A DNA stretch of 64,000 nucleotides. It comes from Sitta carolinensis (Eukaryota > Chordata > Aves > Passeriformes > Sittidae). Below, piece by piece: positions 11,846 through 23,832 of this stretch. The notes beneath the pieces were generated by a model, which had not been told where the DNA came from, did not search any database, and was given only the letters and a program-made list of their open reading frames with translations. Made by a program: the position numbers and the translations under genes. Location: positions 18,264,028-18,328,027 of the forward strand of contig JAVUNC010000006.1 in the NCBI GenBank assembly GCA_032173965.1. Reading direction: 5' to 3'. Every line of letters starts with the position of its first letter. Positions within the stretch are counted from its first letter, which is position 1.

Positions 11846-13719
11846 AACTTTGGGGCCAATCCTGCAGCCCCAGCGGTGCTGATGGGACTGTTCCAGCTTT
11901 AAGTGCATTTTGTGGAGTTGAATTCATGTCTTTCAAGGCTGCTGGTGGTGCAGCTGCTCTCAGGTATTACCTTCTCAGCTGTGCAGAGGTTAAGTGTACA
12001 TTAACAACCACTTTCCTTGGGCACTCGCTCCAGACTCACCTCTGGAGGAGTTTTTAAAAGAACTGGCTTTTCTGCAATGTGACCTTTTCAGCTGTGAAAT
12101 TACTGAAACAGCAGAGCTCTCATCACACTCGCTTCTAAGACTGATTTTTTTTTGCTTGTAAAATAACACAAGTAACTCTTCGCTTTCTGTCTTAAATCAT
12201 TGCAAGAAGCCTCCTGGTTCCCTGGGGGCTGTGAGCTGTCAGCCTGATGGATCTGCACGTGCAATCAATACCTGACCCTGGACCTGCACGTGCCCTTTGC
12301 GTGGCAGCCGTCGCTGTGGGGCGTCGCGGCAGCCAGAGCTCGCGGGTGCCAAGGGCAGCTGAGTTGTCACAGCTCATGTTTATTGCCCATGGTTTATTTG
12401 TGGTAACTCACAAGGCAGTTGTGTTTTATAGTTTTTTCCCCCTACAGGATATCCGTAGTGAAATAGCAAAATCTCACTGCAGTGGAATTGAAATCTACTT
12501 TACCGTGGGCTCGCTTTTGGGCTGTTCATTTTGTACCTCTGAGAAGTTTCCATCTGACACATCAGTGCTGCTCAGAGAGGCAGTGATAATGTTCTCAATG
12601 TCCTTTATCTTGTCTTTTTCAATTTTTTGTTGTGGTTGTTTTTGTTGGGTTTTTTTTCTTTATTCCATGAAATGCGGCACTGATCCGCAAGACTTTTGGG
12701 AGACCTGATCTTGTGGAATATCGACCCGCAGCCAGGTCTGTGCCCTCAGTGGCCAGACGGAATCAGGAGTGAATCTCAGCTCACCTACATCACCTTTCTC
12801 TCTCCAGGGACCATTAGCTACTCCCACTCCTCCATCTTCCCGTGCAGCCTGGGCCCTGCTGCCATCTCGAGAGAGCAAGTTTCCCTGGCTGCCATGGATT
12901 TTCTGCCTTAACCCCTGTTGCTGCTGGACTGGGGGCCCGGCTAGCCTTGTCCCCTGGCTGGATAGCCAGGGGCAGCTGTTTTCAGGCTGCAACCAGTCTT
13001 TGATTGGTAGAAAGCAGAGAGGCTTTCTGCTCTCTAGGCGCCTGATCTCCCTAAGAGGAGATTTGAAGAAATGGTCTGAGAAAGCACATTTTCAGGGGTG
13101 TTTATTCTTCTCCAGGGGGTGCAGAAAAAGAGGCAGGGCCCGATTTCCAAGCTTTTCACCTGCATCAGTCCAGGGGTGTTCCCATTGAGGGGATGGATAC
13201 AATGGGACCGGGAGCAGTTACCCAAGGACAGACCAAACCCATTGTGGGGGGGGAACAGGGACAAAGCATTTGGGAAAAAACAAATTTAACATCTACTACC
13301 ACAAACCCATACCCTGAATGTGGCTCTTGGTCTGAGTCCAGTCATCTGCATCCTAGATTTGTTATCCCAGAGCTCTGCAGTGCAGCCCTGCTCCTCCCCA
13401 GCTGCTGCCGGAGCCTGCCGTCCCTCCCTCCCAGGAGCTCCACAGCCCTGTGCCTCCTGTGGCTTTTCCCTGGGCATTTCAACATTCACTGAGCCTCAGA
13501 AGCTGTGTGAGCTTGTGTGACTTGTGAGTGTGCAATAAATGTCTTTATTAGGCAACAAAGCAAAGGGAGAGCTGGTGCCGTGACAGGCAGGGCGGGGACG
13601 TGGCAGGGCAGCTCAGGGATGGGTGGGTGCTGAGGATCCTGTCCCTGCAGGTGACCACGGCTGGGAGTTGAGTGGATCTGTAGGGCTCTGCACCCCCATG
13701 TTGGAGTGGGAGTGCTTTT
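11846..13719. other. non-coding stretch with a short perfect hairpin
   Basis: No gene recognised. It holds a small GC- and CpG-richer spot near 12290-12350 and a perfect 9-bp stem with a 4-base loop at 12951-12972. Open frames on both strands are short and unrecognised. Confidence 0.5.
12951..12972. repeat. short perfect inverted repeat
   Basis: The arms 12951-12959 (cccctggct) and 12964-12972 (agccagggg) are perfect reverse complements around the loop 'ggat'. There is no T-run after it, and a terminator would not be expected in a vertebrate. Inverted repeats of this size occur by chance, so no function is assigned. Confidence 0.6.
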
Positions 13720-13985
13720 CACAGAATTATGGTTTGGTTTGACAGTGACCTTACACACCCTCCTGTTCCACCCCCTCCCCCTGTCCCAGCTGCTCCAGCC
13801 CCAGTGTCCAGCCTGGCCTTGGGCACTGACAGGGATCCAGGGGCAGCCACAGCTGCTCTGGGCACCCTGTGCCAGGGCCTGCCACCCTCCCAGCCAGGAA
13901 TTCCTTCCCAATGCCCCACCCATCCTTGCCCCCTATGTCCCTTGCCGAGGTACCCTTTGCTCCTTGTCCTGTCGGTGCAGGGCTG
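13720..13985 (-). mobile_element. CR1 LINE 3' fragment
   Basis: CR1 in reverse: 'cacagaattatggtttggtt', then 'gtccagcctggccttgggca', 'gggatccaggggcagccaca', 'gctgctctgggcaccctgtg' and 'tccttgtcctgt'. Part of the 3' end near 13760-13780 is altered relative to the other copies. The element is 5'-truncated. Confidence 0.88.
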
Positions 13986-15273
13986 GGACCTATTCTTCCC
14001 CATTATCCTTTTGCTGCAGCTCTGGAGGTAATTAACACTTCTTTGGAGCACAGAGGCTTCTCGAAGTGTTCACCATCTGGTCTCACTTACCACATTAATC
14101 ATAGTCCAAGGAACAAACCAGTTTTGAGTTGAGGTTTCCCGAGTAACTGGATTTCTCTGTTTTAGATGCTATTATTGATAAGTCTGAAGTTTTGCAAGGT
14201 ACCTTATGTTCCTGTCATTTCTTCAATGGAAGAAAGCAAATAAAGATAGTTCAAAATCCCCAAATCTGAAAACAAAACTTGGGCTCTTCTGATATTGCAG
14301 CAAAGCTTGGGAACACAGGATGCTGCATTTCTGACAGTGTTACAATTTAAACTTTCATGACCCAAACTGAAAACATACCTCTGGCAATATTTTAATATTG
14401 ATAGGCAAAATTGTGATTCATCAACATCAAACTGTTTAATTCATTAGCCAACAACTTCTAGGCAGTGTGGGAATACATTTAAAAGAGAATGAGATGAGAC
14501 CACATATTAATTATGCAGTCACTGCACAAATTGATAATTATATGTCACAAAGAGCTCCCTGTGTATTAACACTTTAGAACCTGCTTCCTTCCCTGGTTTG
14601 TAAGTTCTTTTGAGGTACATGGATATGACGTATTTTTAAATCAACTTTTCTCAGAAATGGTAGGCAGAACCAAACACGAAAGACTGACATAACTAACCCA
14701 TGGTTTTGGTGGAGGTGGTGTTTTCAAATTCTCTGATCCCCATAGGTGTGTGATTCTCACGCATAATTGTTGATAAGAATTGTCATAAACAGTTCCGTGC
14801 CACAAAATTATTTTATTGCCTTGTATGATTTTAGCCTTGGCCACATGGACATCCTTTTGTCTGTCCCCAGGGCAGTGCTGCCTTCTGACAGTCAGATGGA
14901 GGGAAAGTAGCAGCTGTGGGACGTGGAGAGTGTGGGAGACAACACTTGGATGGGGGATTGGGATACCCTGGCTGGGAAATGCCCTGCTGTGCCTGAGGGC
15001 TGGGGCTCACGTGCAGGTGTTGCTGCAGCTCCTTCCCTTCCAACAGGACCACCTGGAGTGAACATCTTGAGCTTTCCAGGAGCTGTGCAGGAGCTGTGTG
15101 GTGCCACAGAGCTGGAGTGCCCAGGCCCTGCTGCTCCCAGTAGCACGTGGGCCGGGGCTGGGGCTTGTGCAATGCTGGGGCTCCTCCAGTGCCTCTTGCA
15201 CATTGCAAAGGGAAGCCTTCAGCAGTCACAGGGGCAGAGAGACTTCTGCAGAGCCTGCCACAGCCAGGTACTA
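13986..15273. other. non-coding stretch, AT-rich then GC-rich
   Basis: 14040-14640 is AT-rich with no gene recognised. 14880-15260 is GC-richer and has overlapping open frames on both strands, none with a recognised domain. Confidence 0.5.
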
Positions 15274-15515
15274 CACAGAACGAGGGAATGGTTGGGTTGG
15301 AAGGGACCTTAAAGCTCTTCTCATTCTTCTCCATGGGCAGGGACACCTTCCTCTCTCCCAGGTTTCTCCAACTTGACCTTGGACACTGCCAGGGATCCAG
15401 GAGCAGCCACAGCTTCTCTGGGAACCCTGTGCCAGGGCCTGCCCTTGCAGGGGAGAATTCCTTTCAAATATCCCATCTAACCCTGCCCTCCTGTCAGCCT
15501 TGTCCTTCTTGACTC
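15274..15515 (-). mobile_element. CR1 LINE 3' fragment
   Basis: It has the conserved 'gttgggttggaagggacctt', then 'ccatgggcagggacaccttc', 'ggacactgccagggatccag' and 'ctctgggaaccctgtgccag' in the order expected for a reverse-strand CR1 3' end. A spacer between 'aaagctc' and 'ccatgggc' is altered. The upstream part of the element is missing. Confidence 0.9.
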
Positions 15516-16974
15516 TCCTCCCTGCCCGTGGGTGGACCTGGCTGTAGAACAACCACGCTGTGTTTCCCTTGCTCTGGGCACACCAGAGCAGCCCCAGGGG
15601 CACACAGGCTGTGGCAGGGAATGGGAAACTCCACATGTTTTTCATCAGGCCTGTTTGCTTCCAACTCCCAGTGCTCAGTTGAGGGCAGTTGAGTGGACTG
15701 ATGGGATTATCCAGAGAGAAACCCACGGACCTGCTCAGTGTGACCCTGAAGCAGAGACTGTTTTCCTGGGAAGGAGCCATGTATGGCAAACATCTTGGAA
15801 TGGTGGGGAACTGCAGTCTGTCCCCAAGACAGAAGCTGTAGATTTGCCTTTGCCATATTGCTGATGTTTAATGTTTAATAGCTCTGCAATGTGGCAAAGC
15901 ATGAAAAAATCTAAATTTGTCCTGGAGCTATGAAAGCTGCTGGAAGTTCTCAAAGCTGGAGCTTGAGCTGGAAGCCAGAACACGCCATGTGAGAGCCTAA
16001 GCTAAGACAGCCACTTCTTAGGGTGCAGGACGCAGAACTGGGCTGGAGGACTCCAGTAGTGCAGGAGCTTTGGGAGCAGAACACTTCTTAGGCTGAGGGA
16101 CACAGCAGGGCCAGACCCCTCAGCGTGACCAAGAGCTCAGGAGAGAACTCAGCCCCGGATGTCCCACAGATCCTGCGCCTCCCACCATCATCCCCTCAGA
16201 GCTACTGGGGGTGGCTGCCAGCCTGGGAGAAACTCCAGCGCCATCATTTTAAGACCAAAGATCTCCAGTTCCACTCTGCCTTGCCTGTGACATATTGGTT
16301 TAGGTGAGATTTCAGTTGGAGCCAAATGTTATACACATTTGGCTGCAGCAATTTTTTCAAGAATGTTTTCCTAAATTAGGGTTGATGATGATAATGCTCC
16401 TACTTCTTGGCTCTTACCTACTACTGGCTGAGATTTCATCTGCTAAGAATCATGTTTCTAAAAACTCACAATCTGCTTTTGCAGCTACTTCACATGGTAT
16501 GTGAAAACACTTCTTAACAACACTGTAGTCAGAAGCTTTGCTATTTCCATGGTGTAATTGATTTCGCATGTTAAATAATGGTGTTTCTTCTCCTTGGCAA
16601 AGAGGTGCAATTTTATTAAACAGGTTATTTTTTTCTTCATATAATCTTTTCAGTGACTTTTATGTTTTTGAATCTACAGTACAAAGACTAGAAGAGATCT
16701 TTTCCCCTCAAATAGCCAAGGATGTGGGCAGGGATGTCATGAGGGTGCCTCTAGCTCCTGGAATATTCTGCTTCCATTTGTTGTTTTCCAGGCTGCTGTG
16801 TGGTTTCTACAAATTCTTTTTGTAAGCTCATTCTTTGAATGTTTCCAGTAAAGCAGTAAAGTGGTGAAAGCATTTGCGGATGCCAGATAATCTAATAATT
16901 TGCTTTTAAATTAATGAAGACTCCTCATTTCTTTTACCAGGAAGGAAATTAAAGAAAATTTTCTTCATGGAAAG
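15516..16974. other. non-coding stretch, no gene seen
   Basis: Unique-looking sequence. AT content rises after 16290. No recognised coding region, RNA gene or repeat family. Confidence 0.5.
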
Positions 16975-17155
16975 GATTTCCAGGCATTTGAAGGGGCTTC
17001 CCAGGAAGGTTTGGAGTTCCTATGCCTGGAGGTGTTCCAAGAAAGGCCTGGATGTGGCACTCAGTGCTCTGGGCTGGGGACAAGGTGGGAATTTGGGACA
17101 GGTTGGACTTGGTGGTTTTGAAGGGCTTTTCCAAATGAAATGATTCTGTGATCAA
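16975..17155 (+). mobile_element. CR1 LINE 3' fragment (older subfamily)
   Basis: It reads 'ggaggtgttccaagaaaggc', 'ctggatgtggcactcagtgc', then 'ggttggacttggtggttttg' and 'aatgattctgtgatc'. This is the same subfamily type as the piece at 10.5 kb, in the plus orientation, ending in the short tail motif. It is diverged, which suggests an old insertion. Confidence 0.82.
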
Positions 17156-17504
17156 ATATGTTGATTTGTAAAGTGTTAACCATGGAAGTAACCCTGTGCA
17201 GATATGTGGTAAAACCCAGCTGGCTCTGACAGGAATGTCTGTGTGTGACTGTGAAGTGGTGAGAGTCACATCCTGTATTTCTTCTGTTCCTTTACCTATT
17301 CCAAGATACACAAAATTATTTTTAATAGATTTCAGAGCATTGCTATCAGTGTATGTCTTACTAGGGACTAATTCTCTGGGTGGGTTTTAGTCTGTTGTGC
17401 AAAGCTTGACCAGAGCACCTTTCCAGTGGTTAGTTCTTCATCAGCCCCCTCTGCTCTGTTACTCACTGTGGGGGTTCCTCAGGCAGGCGCTCGGTCTGTG
17501 CTGC

Positions 17505-18130
17505 CAGTGGGACCGACAAACCCAGCCCTGCAGGTTCAGGTGGGACTGACAAACCCAGCCCTGCAGGTTCAGGTGGGACTGAAAAACCCAGCCCTGCAGG
17601 TTCAGGTGGGACTGACAAACCCAGCCCTGCAGGTTCAGGTTCAGGTGGGACCGACAAACCCAGCCCTGCAGGTTCAGGTGGGACTGACAAACCCAGCCCT
17701 GCAGGTTCAGGTTCAGGTGGGACCAACAAACCCAGCCCTGCAGGTTCAGGTTCAGGTGGGACTGACAAACCCAGCCCTGCAGGTTCAGGTTCAGGTGGGA
17801 CCGACAAACCCAGCCCTGCAGGTTCAGGTGGGACTGACAAACCCAGCCCTGCAGGTTCAGGTTCAGGTGGGACCAACAAACCCAGCCCTGCAGGTTCAGG
17901 TTCAGGTGGGACTGACAAACCCAGCCCTGCAGGTTCAGGTTCAGGTGGGACCGACAAACCCAGCCCTGCAGGTTCCGGTTCAGGTGGGACTGACAAACCC
18001 AGCCCTGCAGGTTCAGGTTCAGGTGGGACCGACAAACCCAGCCCTGCAGGTTCAGGTTCAGGTGGGACCGACAAACCCAGCCCTGCAGGTTCAGGTTCAG
18101 GTGGGACTGACAAACCCAGCCCTGCCTGTC
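17505..18130. repeat. 33/39-bp minisatellite, 17 copies
   Basis: Seventeen units share the core 'acaaacccagccctgcaggt'. Unit length is 33 bp, or 39 bp when a 6-bp 'gttcag' is doubled. The units alternate between 'gggaccgac' and 'gggactgac' starts. A rare variant 'gggaccaac' recurs exactly 150 bp apart (near 17721 and 17871), showing that blocks of four units (33+39+39+39) were duplicated. Both unit lengths are multiples of three and lack stops, so frames stay open on both strands (282 and 290 codons). The peptide repeats are simple and match no known protein, so I regard them as non-coding. Confidence 0.95.
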
Positions 18131-18900
18131 CAGTCACAGCTGCAGGTTCAGGTGCTGACCACAGCCCCCAGGTGTCCCCCGCTGCTGGAACAGTGGGGAT
18201 GGCAGGGGTCTCCAAGGAATGGCAGGGGCTGCCTTTGCCACCTCCGTGCTCTGAGGGCGAGCTGCTGGAGGTGAGGGAGATATGTCCTGTTCTGGCAGTG
18301 CTGGTCCTTGTGCCACTCTTGCAGGGTGGCATCATCTGCTCTGTCAGGCTCTTGGGGAGGCCATGCTTTGTGGGTCCCTGTCAGGGACAGGTGCTGCCCT
18401 CCACGTCCCTGCAAAGCAAGGGAGAGCAGAGCTTGGGCTTAGTGCTGCACTGAAGAGCTGCTAGAGGGGCGAGTCACTGCCAGCTCTGGGTGAGAAGGGC
18501 AGCCAGGTGCCCATCCAGGGATGAAGGGGCAATGGCTGAATGTGTGTCTGCCCTGGGAGGTGTGTGAGCTCGGTGACATCACCAGCCTGCATCTGCAGGA
18601 GTGCCTGGGAAGCCTTTGCAGAGCAGGGATCTGTGCTGCTGCACTGGAGTCGCTCTCCATGGGGAGAGAAGAGCGGGGATGCTGCCCAGGGGCCCCTCCT
18701 GGGCTGCTGGATCCTCGGCCCCCAGGGCCTCCTTAGGGCACTTGGCAGGGACACGGGACACCCTGGGACACCAGCAAAGGCCCTGTGCCCTGCTGTGCAG
18801 AGGTGACCTCTCTGTTCAGCAGCACACAGTTAGGGCACTTACCTTCCTTATCCAAGTTCATGGGAAGGGATTGACACTTTTATTAACCTGAATATATGCC
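18131..18900. other. GC-rich non-coding stretch
   Basis: GC-rich flank of the minisatellite with several short overlapping open frames on both strands. None is recognised and no island-level CpG density is seen. Confidence 0.45.
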
Positions 18901-18907
18901 AGGAAAA

Positions 18908-18990
18908 GTTTGTTTGTTTGTTTGTTTGTTTGTTTGTTTTTTGTTTGTTTGTTTTTTTTTTTTTTGTTTTTTTTTTTTTTTTTTTTTTTT
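18908..18990. repeat. (GTTT)n and poly-T tract
   Basis: About ten GTTT units pass into an almost pure T run of more than 40 bases with a few interrupting G. On the minus strand it is (AAAC)n followed by poly-A. It could be a plain microsatellite expansion. A retroposed poly-A tail on the minus strand is less likely, because no recognisable retrocopy body lies beside it. Confidence 0.95.
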
Positions 18991-20394
18991 GTTATTGTGG
19001 AATTGTTTCTTAGGGTGGGGAAAGTTATTATGACCCTAACCTAAAAATCCTTGGCAAATGGGCTGAGCACTGCCCAGGGAACAGCTGTGAATGACAATAT
19101 GAAAAATCTCTATTTCTGGTCAGGTGTGAGGGTTCTCTTTAACAGTGAGGGCAGTTCATGGGTTCACCAGATCCAGGAGTAATCTGTCTGCATTAGACCC
19201 CAGAAACACATGTTCCAAAAGGCACCTGGATGCTCAGAAAAGACATTTTTATCACACCAGGGAGAATCATGATGGTGGCCCTCATGAAATGGAGTGAATG
19301 CAGAGGAAGAACCCTGTGACAGATGCCTCTGTCTCCTGCCCCAGGCTGGTGGGCACAGCCTGGAGAGGCTTTTGCTGTGACAACCCAGGCAGAGCAATCA
19401 TAATATATTTTGTTTGGAAAGGATAAAACCAAACCAGCTCATCTGTAACTTGTTGGCATCAGGGAGGAAACTGCCTGGTACTCAGCTTGTGATTCTCCAG
19501 ACTACTTGTAGATGTTTTGTGTAATTTTAGATATCCTAGCAATTGGCAGTGATTCATACCAGCTCTGCTGCTGCCTTCCTCCCCATCAAAACAGCTCCTC
19601 TGCAGCCGTCATTTCTACCCCCTGACATTACATCAGCACATCCTCATCACAAGCTCGTGGGACCTGGATCTGTCCATGGCTTGAACTCACTGAAACCTTC
19701 CCTTGCTGGGGCTAGAGAAGAGGAAAGACTCAAAATCTGGGGAGAAGGACTCCACATGCTCCTGCACACCTGCAAAGTCAAAAGCAGACATGTCCTTATC
19801 CACTCAGCATCCCCTGCAGGAGGACAGAGGGAAAAAATGGATGGTGCTGGCAATGGTTTTGTGAGCTTGGAGGAAAGGCTGAGCTGGCTCCAGACTGGCC
19901 ATGGCTCAGGAGATGGAGCTGAGAAATGAGACACAAAAGGCTGGGCAGAGCTTATTACCTGGAGAAAAATGTTTGGTGTTCTGACAGAGTAGGGAAGAGG
20001 TCAAGGTCACACCTCTGTGTTAAAGGATGCAATTGAGCATCCCTGACCTTAGGTCACAGCTGGACTGGTTTCTCCTGTGCTCCCGTGCAGACTTTGTGTA
20101 ATTTGTTATTTTCTTGCACTTTTCCTTTCCTTTGGTTGTTTTTTTGCAGCTATTTGTGGGGGCAGAGGTCCCCTGGGGCAGGCAGAACGTGCCCCTGGGG
20201 CAGTGAAGATGTCCTAACCCCCCAGCTCTGCTGTGGGTGGACAGGAGCTCACCAGAGCCTGGCCAGACACTTCCTCTGTGTCCATGCTGGCTGCAGGGAC
20301 TGGGGGAGCAGGGAGCACTCGGGGGGTCCAGAGTGGGGCTCCCCCTCACTCCACACCAGCCCCACTCCACTGCCCAGGGCTGGGTTCACACCAC

Positions 20395-20462
20395 GCTGCA
20401 GGATCTGGGGTGATCCCCTGGGAAATCAGCTGCAGGATCTGGGGTGTTTCCCTGGGGAATCA
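20395..20462. repeat. 34-bp tandem duplication
   Basis: Two adjacent copies begin with 'gctgcaggatctggggtg', at 20395 and 20429. They share the later 'ccctggg.aatca' block with a few differences. This is a local duplication with no wider array. Confidence 0.8.
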
Positions 20463-22335
20463 CAGCAGGACAGGAGCATCCAGCTGGCTCAGGGGGGCTC
20501 GGACCTGCAGCTATTACTGCTGTGGTAGCCGAGCCTGCTTCTCCCAGTTGGTGATACACAAATTGTTCAGGTAAAGCAGCATCTCAGTTGAGAATCTTTT
20601 GGTATAAAATCGTAATAACTGAAGCAATGAATTGTTTAACTCCTACAAATGCACACAACAGCAGGAATGCAGCATGTGAGGTGCTGGAAGAAGACAGGCT
20701 CTGATTTGACTGGGTGAGAGCAGAAGACACCTACCATAAAGGCCATAAAATTAACACATGGGATATGGCCGAGTTTTGCAGGGGTGCCCTGACTGGGGGA
20801 AACAGGATCCTTTCAATCCATTTCCTCTCCTGTGGGAGATCTAGAGTTCTATGTTTAAATCATGTCTTGTTCCAGCTGTCATTTGCATAAAACCTAAGCA
20901 CTAGTCTCTATTTTTAGTGATGTTGGGATGCTTATCTTGGAAGGGAGGTGGAAGCAGTCTGACAGCTCCGGCTGAGCAGGGATCCCATCACAGATGAGGT
21001 GTTTGGGTTTCCCATACACAGCCAAACCTTCACCTTCCTCCAGAGAACATGTTTCTCCACTCATCTTCTGCAGGGAGAAGGAATCAAGCTTGTTCAGAGT
21101 TGTTGTGTGTTCATTCTACACCTTTAAGGTGACAATGCTGGATTTCTCTTGACTTTGAAGTTGTCTTCCCAGGTTTACAGTGCAGGAGGGAGATGTGGTT
21201 CCAGAATACCGTTTGTTTCAAATGAAGACAAACTGCTCAGGCTGAGCCAGCAGCAGACTTTATCTGCAGGTGGTTGAATGCAGTTCTGATAGGAGGCGTT
21301 TGGGTTTAGGGCGAGATGGTTTTGGTGTACAGGTGCTTTTTCATGGATATATTCTGCTCATGTTCTGTTTGGGTGAATGAGAGGCAGGACATGAAGAACC
21401 AAACGGGGGCATGTGCTGTCATGTCCTCCCAAACTCTGTGAGTCAGAACACCCCAGGTGGCAGAGGGACACGGTGGTACATGGCAGGTTAAACAGTCCAA
21501 ACTAAGGCTTCAATTATTTTGCTTCTGTTCTGGAAAATGACAAGTAAGTCCTGGGGACACATTGAAAACCTGCTCTGAGCCAAGAAAATGTTTACAAATC
21601 CCAGTGCAACAACCAAATCGATAAATCCATATATCCTGCTCTGGCTTATCAGAGTCAAAAGAGCCACAAATAGTTGGTGGTTGGTGGAGGTGTTTGTGGA
21701 GAAGATGGAATTTTTTTGTTTATTTGTTTTCTTATTTTTTCTCTCAGGATTTTATTTCACTGCATGGGGAAGCTATTTATTTAAGAAGAAATGAAAACCC
21801 CACAAAATGTATTTTGGCAAGAGCAGGTTGCTATAGAATTGATTTTGGGAGCATTGAAGTGTTGGTATAACCTGGAAAACAGAACCCAGGACTTGTGAAT
21901 TACAGGGCAGGTGGGATTGCATTGCAGATAGTGGCAGAGAGATCTGATGAACTTCTGGGGGTATTGCCACAGCTGCTCTGCACTGTGCTAAAGGGCAGTA
22001 TGGATGTTTCTGGGGGCTGCAGAGCACAGCTCAAGGCGCTGGGAGAGGGACAAGTGCAGCTGAGGCTGCAGAGATGCAGGATCAGTTTGACCACTTTCCA
22101 GGGCTCCTCCCTGCCCTCTGCAGACAGTGCCAGGTGGGGTTCAGAGCTCCATGTAGCTTCTTTCTCCCTTTGCTGGGTGTTTCAGCCCAAGCTGGGAACC
22201 AGACCCTCCCAATAATTTGATTTCTCATTTGCTGGGCTGACTTATGGCCCTACTTGGGTTGGTGTGTCAGGAGAGACCAGACAGGAGCTGTAGCAGCTGT
22301 GCAAGCCCCGGGGCTCTGCTGGGTGCCCAGTCAGT

Positions 22336-22425
22336 TGGATGTGCTGTACTGGGCACTCTGCAGCTCCCTGAGCAGCACCCGTGCTCCTGCTGGATGTGCA
22401 GTGCTGGGCACTCTGCAGCTCATCG
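22336..22425. repeat. 55-bp tandem duplication
   Basis: The block 'ggatgtgctgtactgggcac' followed by 'tctgcagctc' near 22337 recurs as 'ggatgtgcagtgctgggcac' plus 'tctgcagctc' near 22392. The 55-bp spacing and small differences show a diverged two-copy duplication. Confidence 0.75.
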
Positions 22426-23730
22426 AGCGTGTCCCCATGCTCTGCCTCTGCATGTCTGCTAGCCCAGAAAGGCTGCCCTTTCTGATGTTTTTGTGCCAGT
22501 GCCGCCATCCCCACTTGCTGGCCGCCACTGGCTGTGCTTCAGCAGCAGCCCAGAGCCCGAAGGACTCCTCAAAGACATGGAACTGTATCTCACCATGCCT
22601 GGCACCCAGGCATCCCAAAAGCCTCCTCACTTGCTTCTCAGCATTCTCGTGCCCCTTTTGCTTGTTGGCTCAGAGCCCACCCCATGGGCCCCGTGCTCAC
22701 CTTGGCCTCTCTTTCCTCAGGGCCGGTGGTTTGTGTCCCTGTGTGAGGTGGGTGCTGGTGTGAGTGCAGGAGCCTCCCCTGTGAGCACACCAGCCCAGCT
22801 GGCAGCACACTGCTGAGCCCCTGGGCGTGGGTCAGCCCGGCCCCTGCCCGGCGCCCAGGGGCTCTGGCAGCATGGGGGCTCTCGGTCTCCTGGTTTGGCT
22901 CAGCTCCTGTACCAGGACGTGCACCTGCCTGAGGCAGCCTCTGCACCAGGAAAGGGCCTCTGAAGCCACCAGGGCACGATGAAATCGGAAATTATAGCAA
23001 TTGGATTATGAAGTTGTGGCTCCAGGATAGCCAGTAGAGCCAACACCAGGGCTTACCAGAAAGGTAAATGATGAAAAACTGGGCACTGCAATTTGGATAA
23101 GTGACTAATTATGATTTCTAGATTTAATTATCAACAGTAAACTCTTAAATACCCACCACAGACAAGTGAACCTCTGTGCCTTCCTTGTGTTTGATGTGCT
23201 AAGCATAAATATTCAACTCAGTCTCTCAAGAAAACATGAGGTTTTACACAAGAACAACTCTCCCAGATGAGCAGGATTTATAGCTCCAAAATGGTTTGGT
23301 TTCATCATTTGTGAAAGCTTTAACCTTTCAAGCATTTCCAAACCTATTTTAGCATGCAGGGAGTAGTGATGCAGAGACATTAACATTAAAACTTTGTGTG
23401 TCTCCAGTGAATATTCCTACAACAAGAGCATAACATCTTTTTGTTTATTTTCTTTTCTAATATTTCAATGCTGTTTGCTTCCATAAAGGAAAAAAAAAAT
23501 CTTATAAAATTAACAAATATTGCAAAGCTTCAGATACCAATTAAGATGAGTAATTTAATGTGTAGATATCAGAGTGTGACAACTCTGCACCTTGCCTGCC
23601 TGTTCACCAGATCGTGCTGGAAACTTGAGGCAGAATTGCTGAAGCATTTCACATTGCCTTGAAGTGCTTTTTAATGGATTTTCAGATCTCCTTTCAGACT
23701 CCAGATGATCCTGTCTAAGCCTGGAAAAAC

Positions 23731-23832
23731 CAGCCAACCAACCAACCAACCAACCAACCAACCAGCCAGCCAGCCAACCAACCAACCAACCAACCTACCT
23801 ACCTACCTACCTACCTACCTACTTACCTACAG
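23731..23832. repeat. compound (CCAA)n-(CCTA)n microsatellite
   Basis: A tract of CCAA units with a few CCAG units changes abruptly near 23793 into seven or eight CCTA units. On the minus strand it reads (TTGG)n and (TAGG)n. The two blocks probably arose by one substitution that then spread by slippage. It is not the vertebrate telomere repeat, which is a hexamer. Confidence 0.97.

Larger units (their letters stand above)
18991..23730. other. long non-coding stretch, no gene seen
   Basis: No gene recognised in 4.7 kb. It contains two small tandem duplications: 34-bp spacing at 20395-20462 and 55-bp spacing at 22336-22425. GC-rich patches at 20160-20540 and 22250-22970 carry overlapping frames of up to 169 codons without known domains. 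22980-23700 is AT-rich. Confidence 0.5.

Noticed and set aside
17426..18335. Collagen- or elastin-like repeat protein in the 17.5-18.1 kb array
   Set aside because: Opposite strands are equally open because the units are 33 and 39 bp. The peptide has no Gly-X-Y order, and there is no promoter or splice context.
18830..18850. Minus-strand splice donor 'aag|gtaagt' near 18840
   Set aside because: The upstream minus-strand sequence is the (AAAC)n/poly-A tract with no credible exon or acceptor.
23731..23832. Interstitial telomeric repeat
   Set aside because: The units are tetramers (CCAA, CCTA), not the TTAGGG/CCCTAA hexamer.
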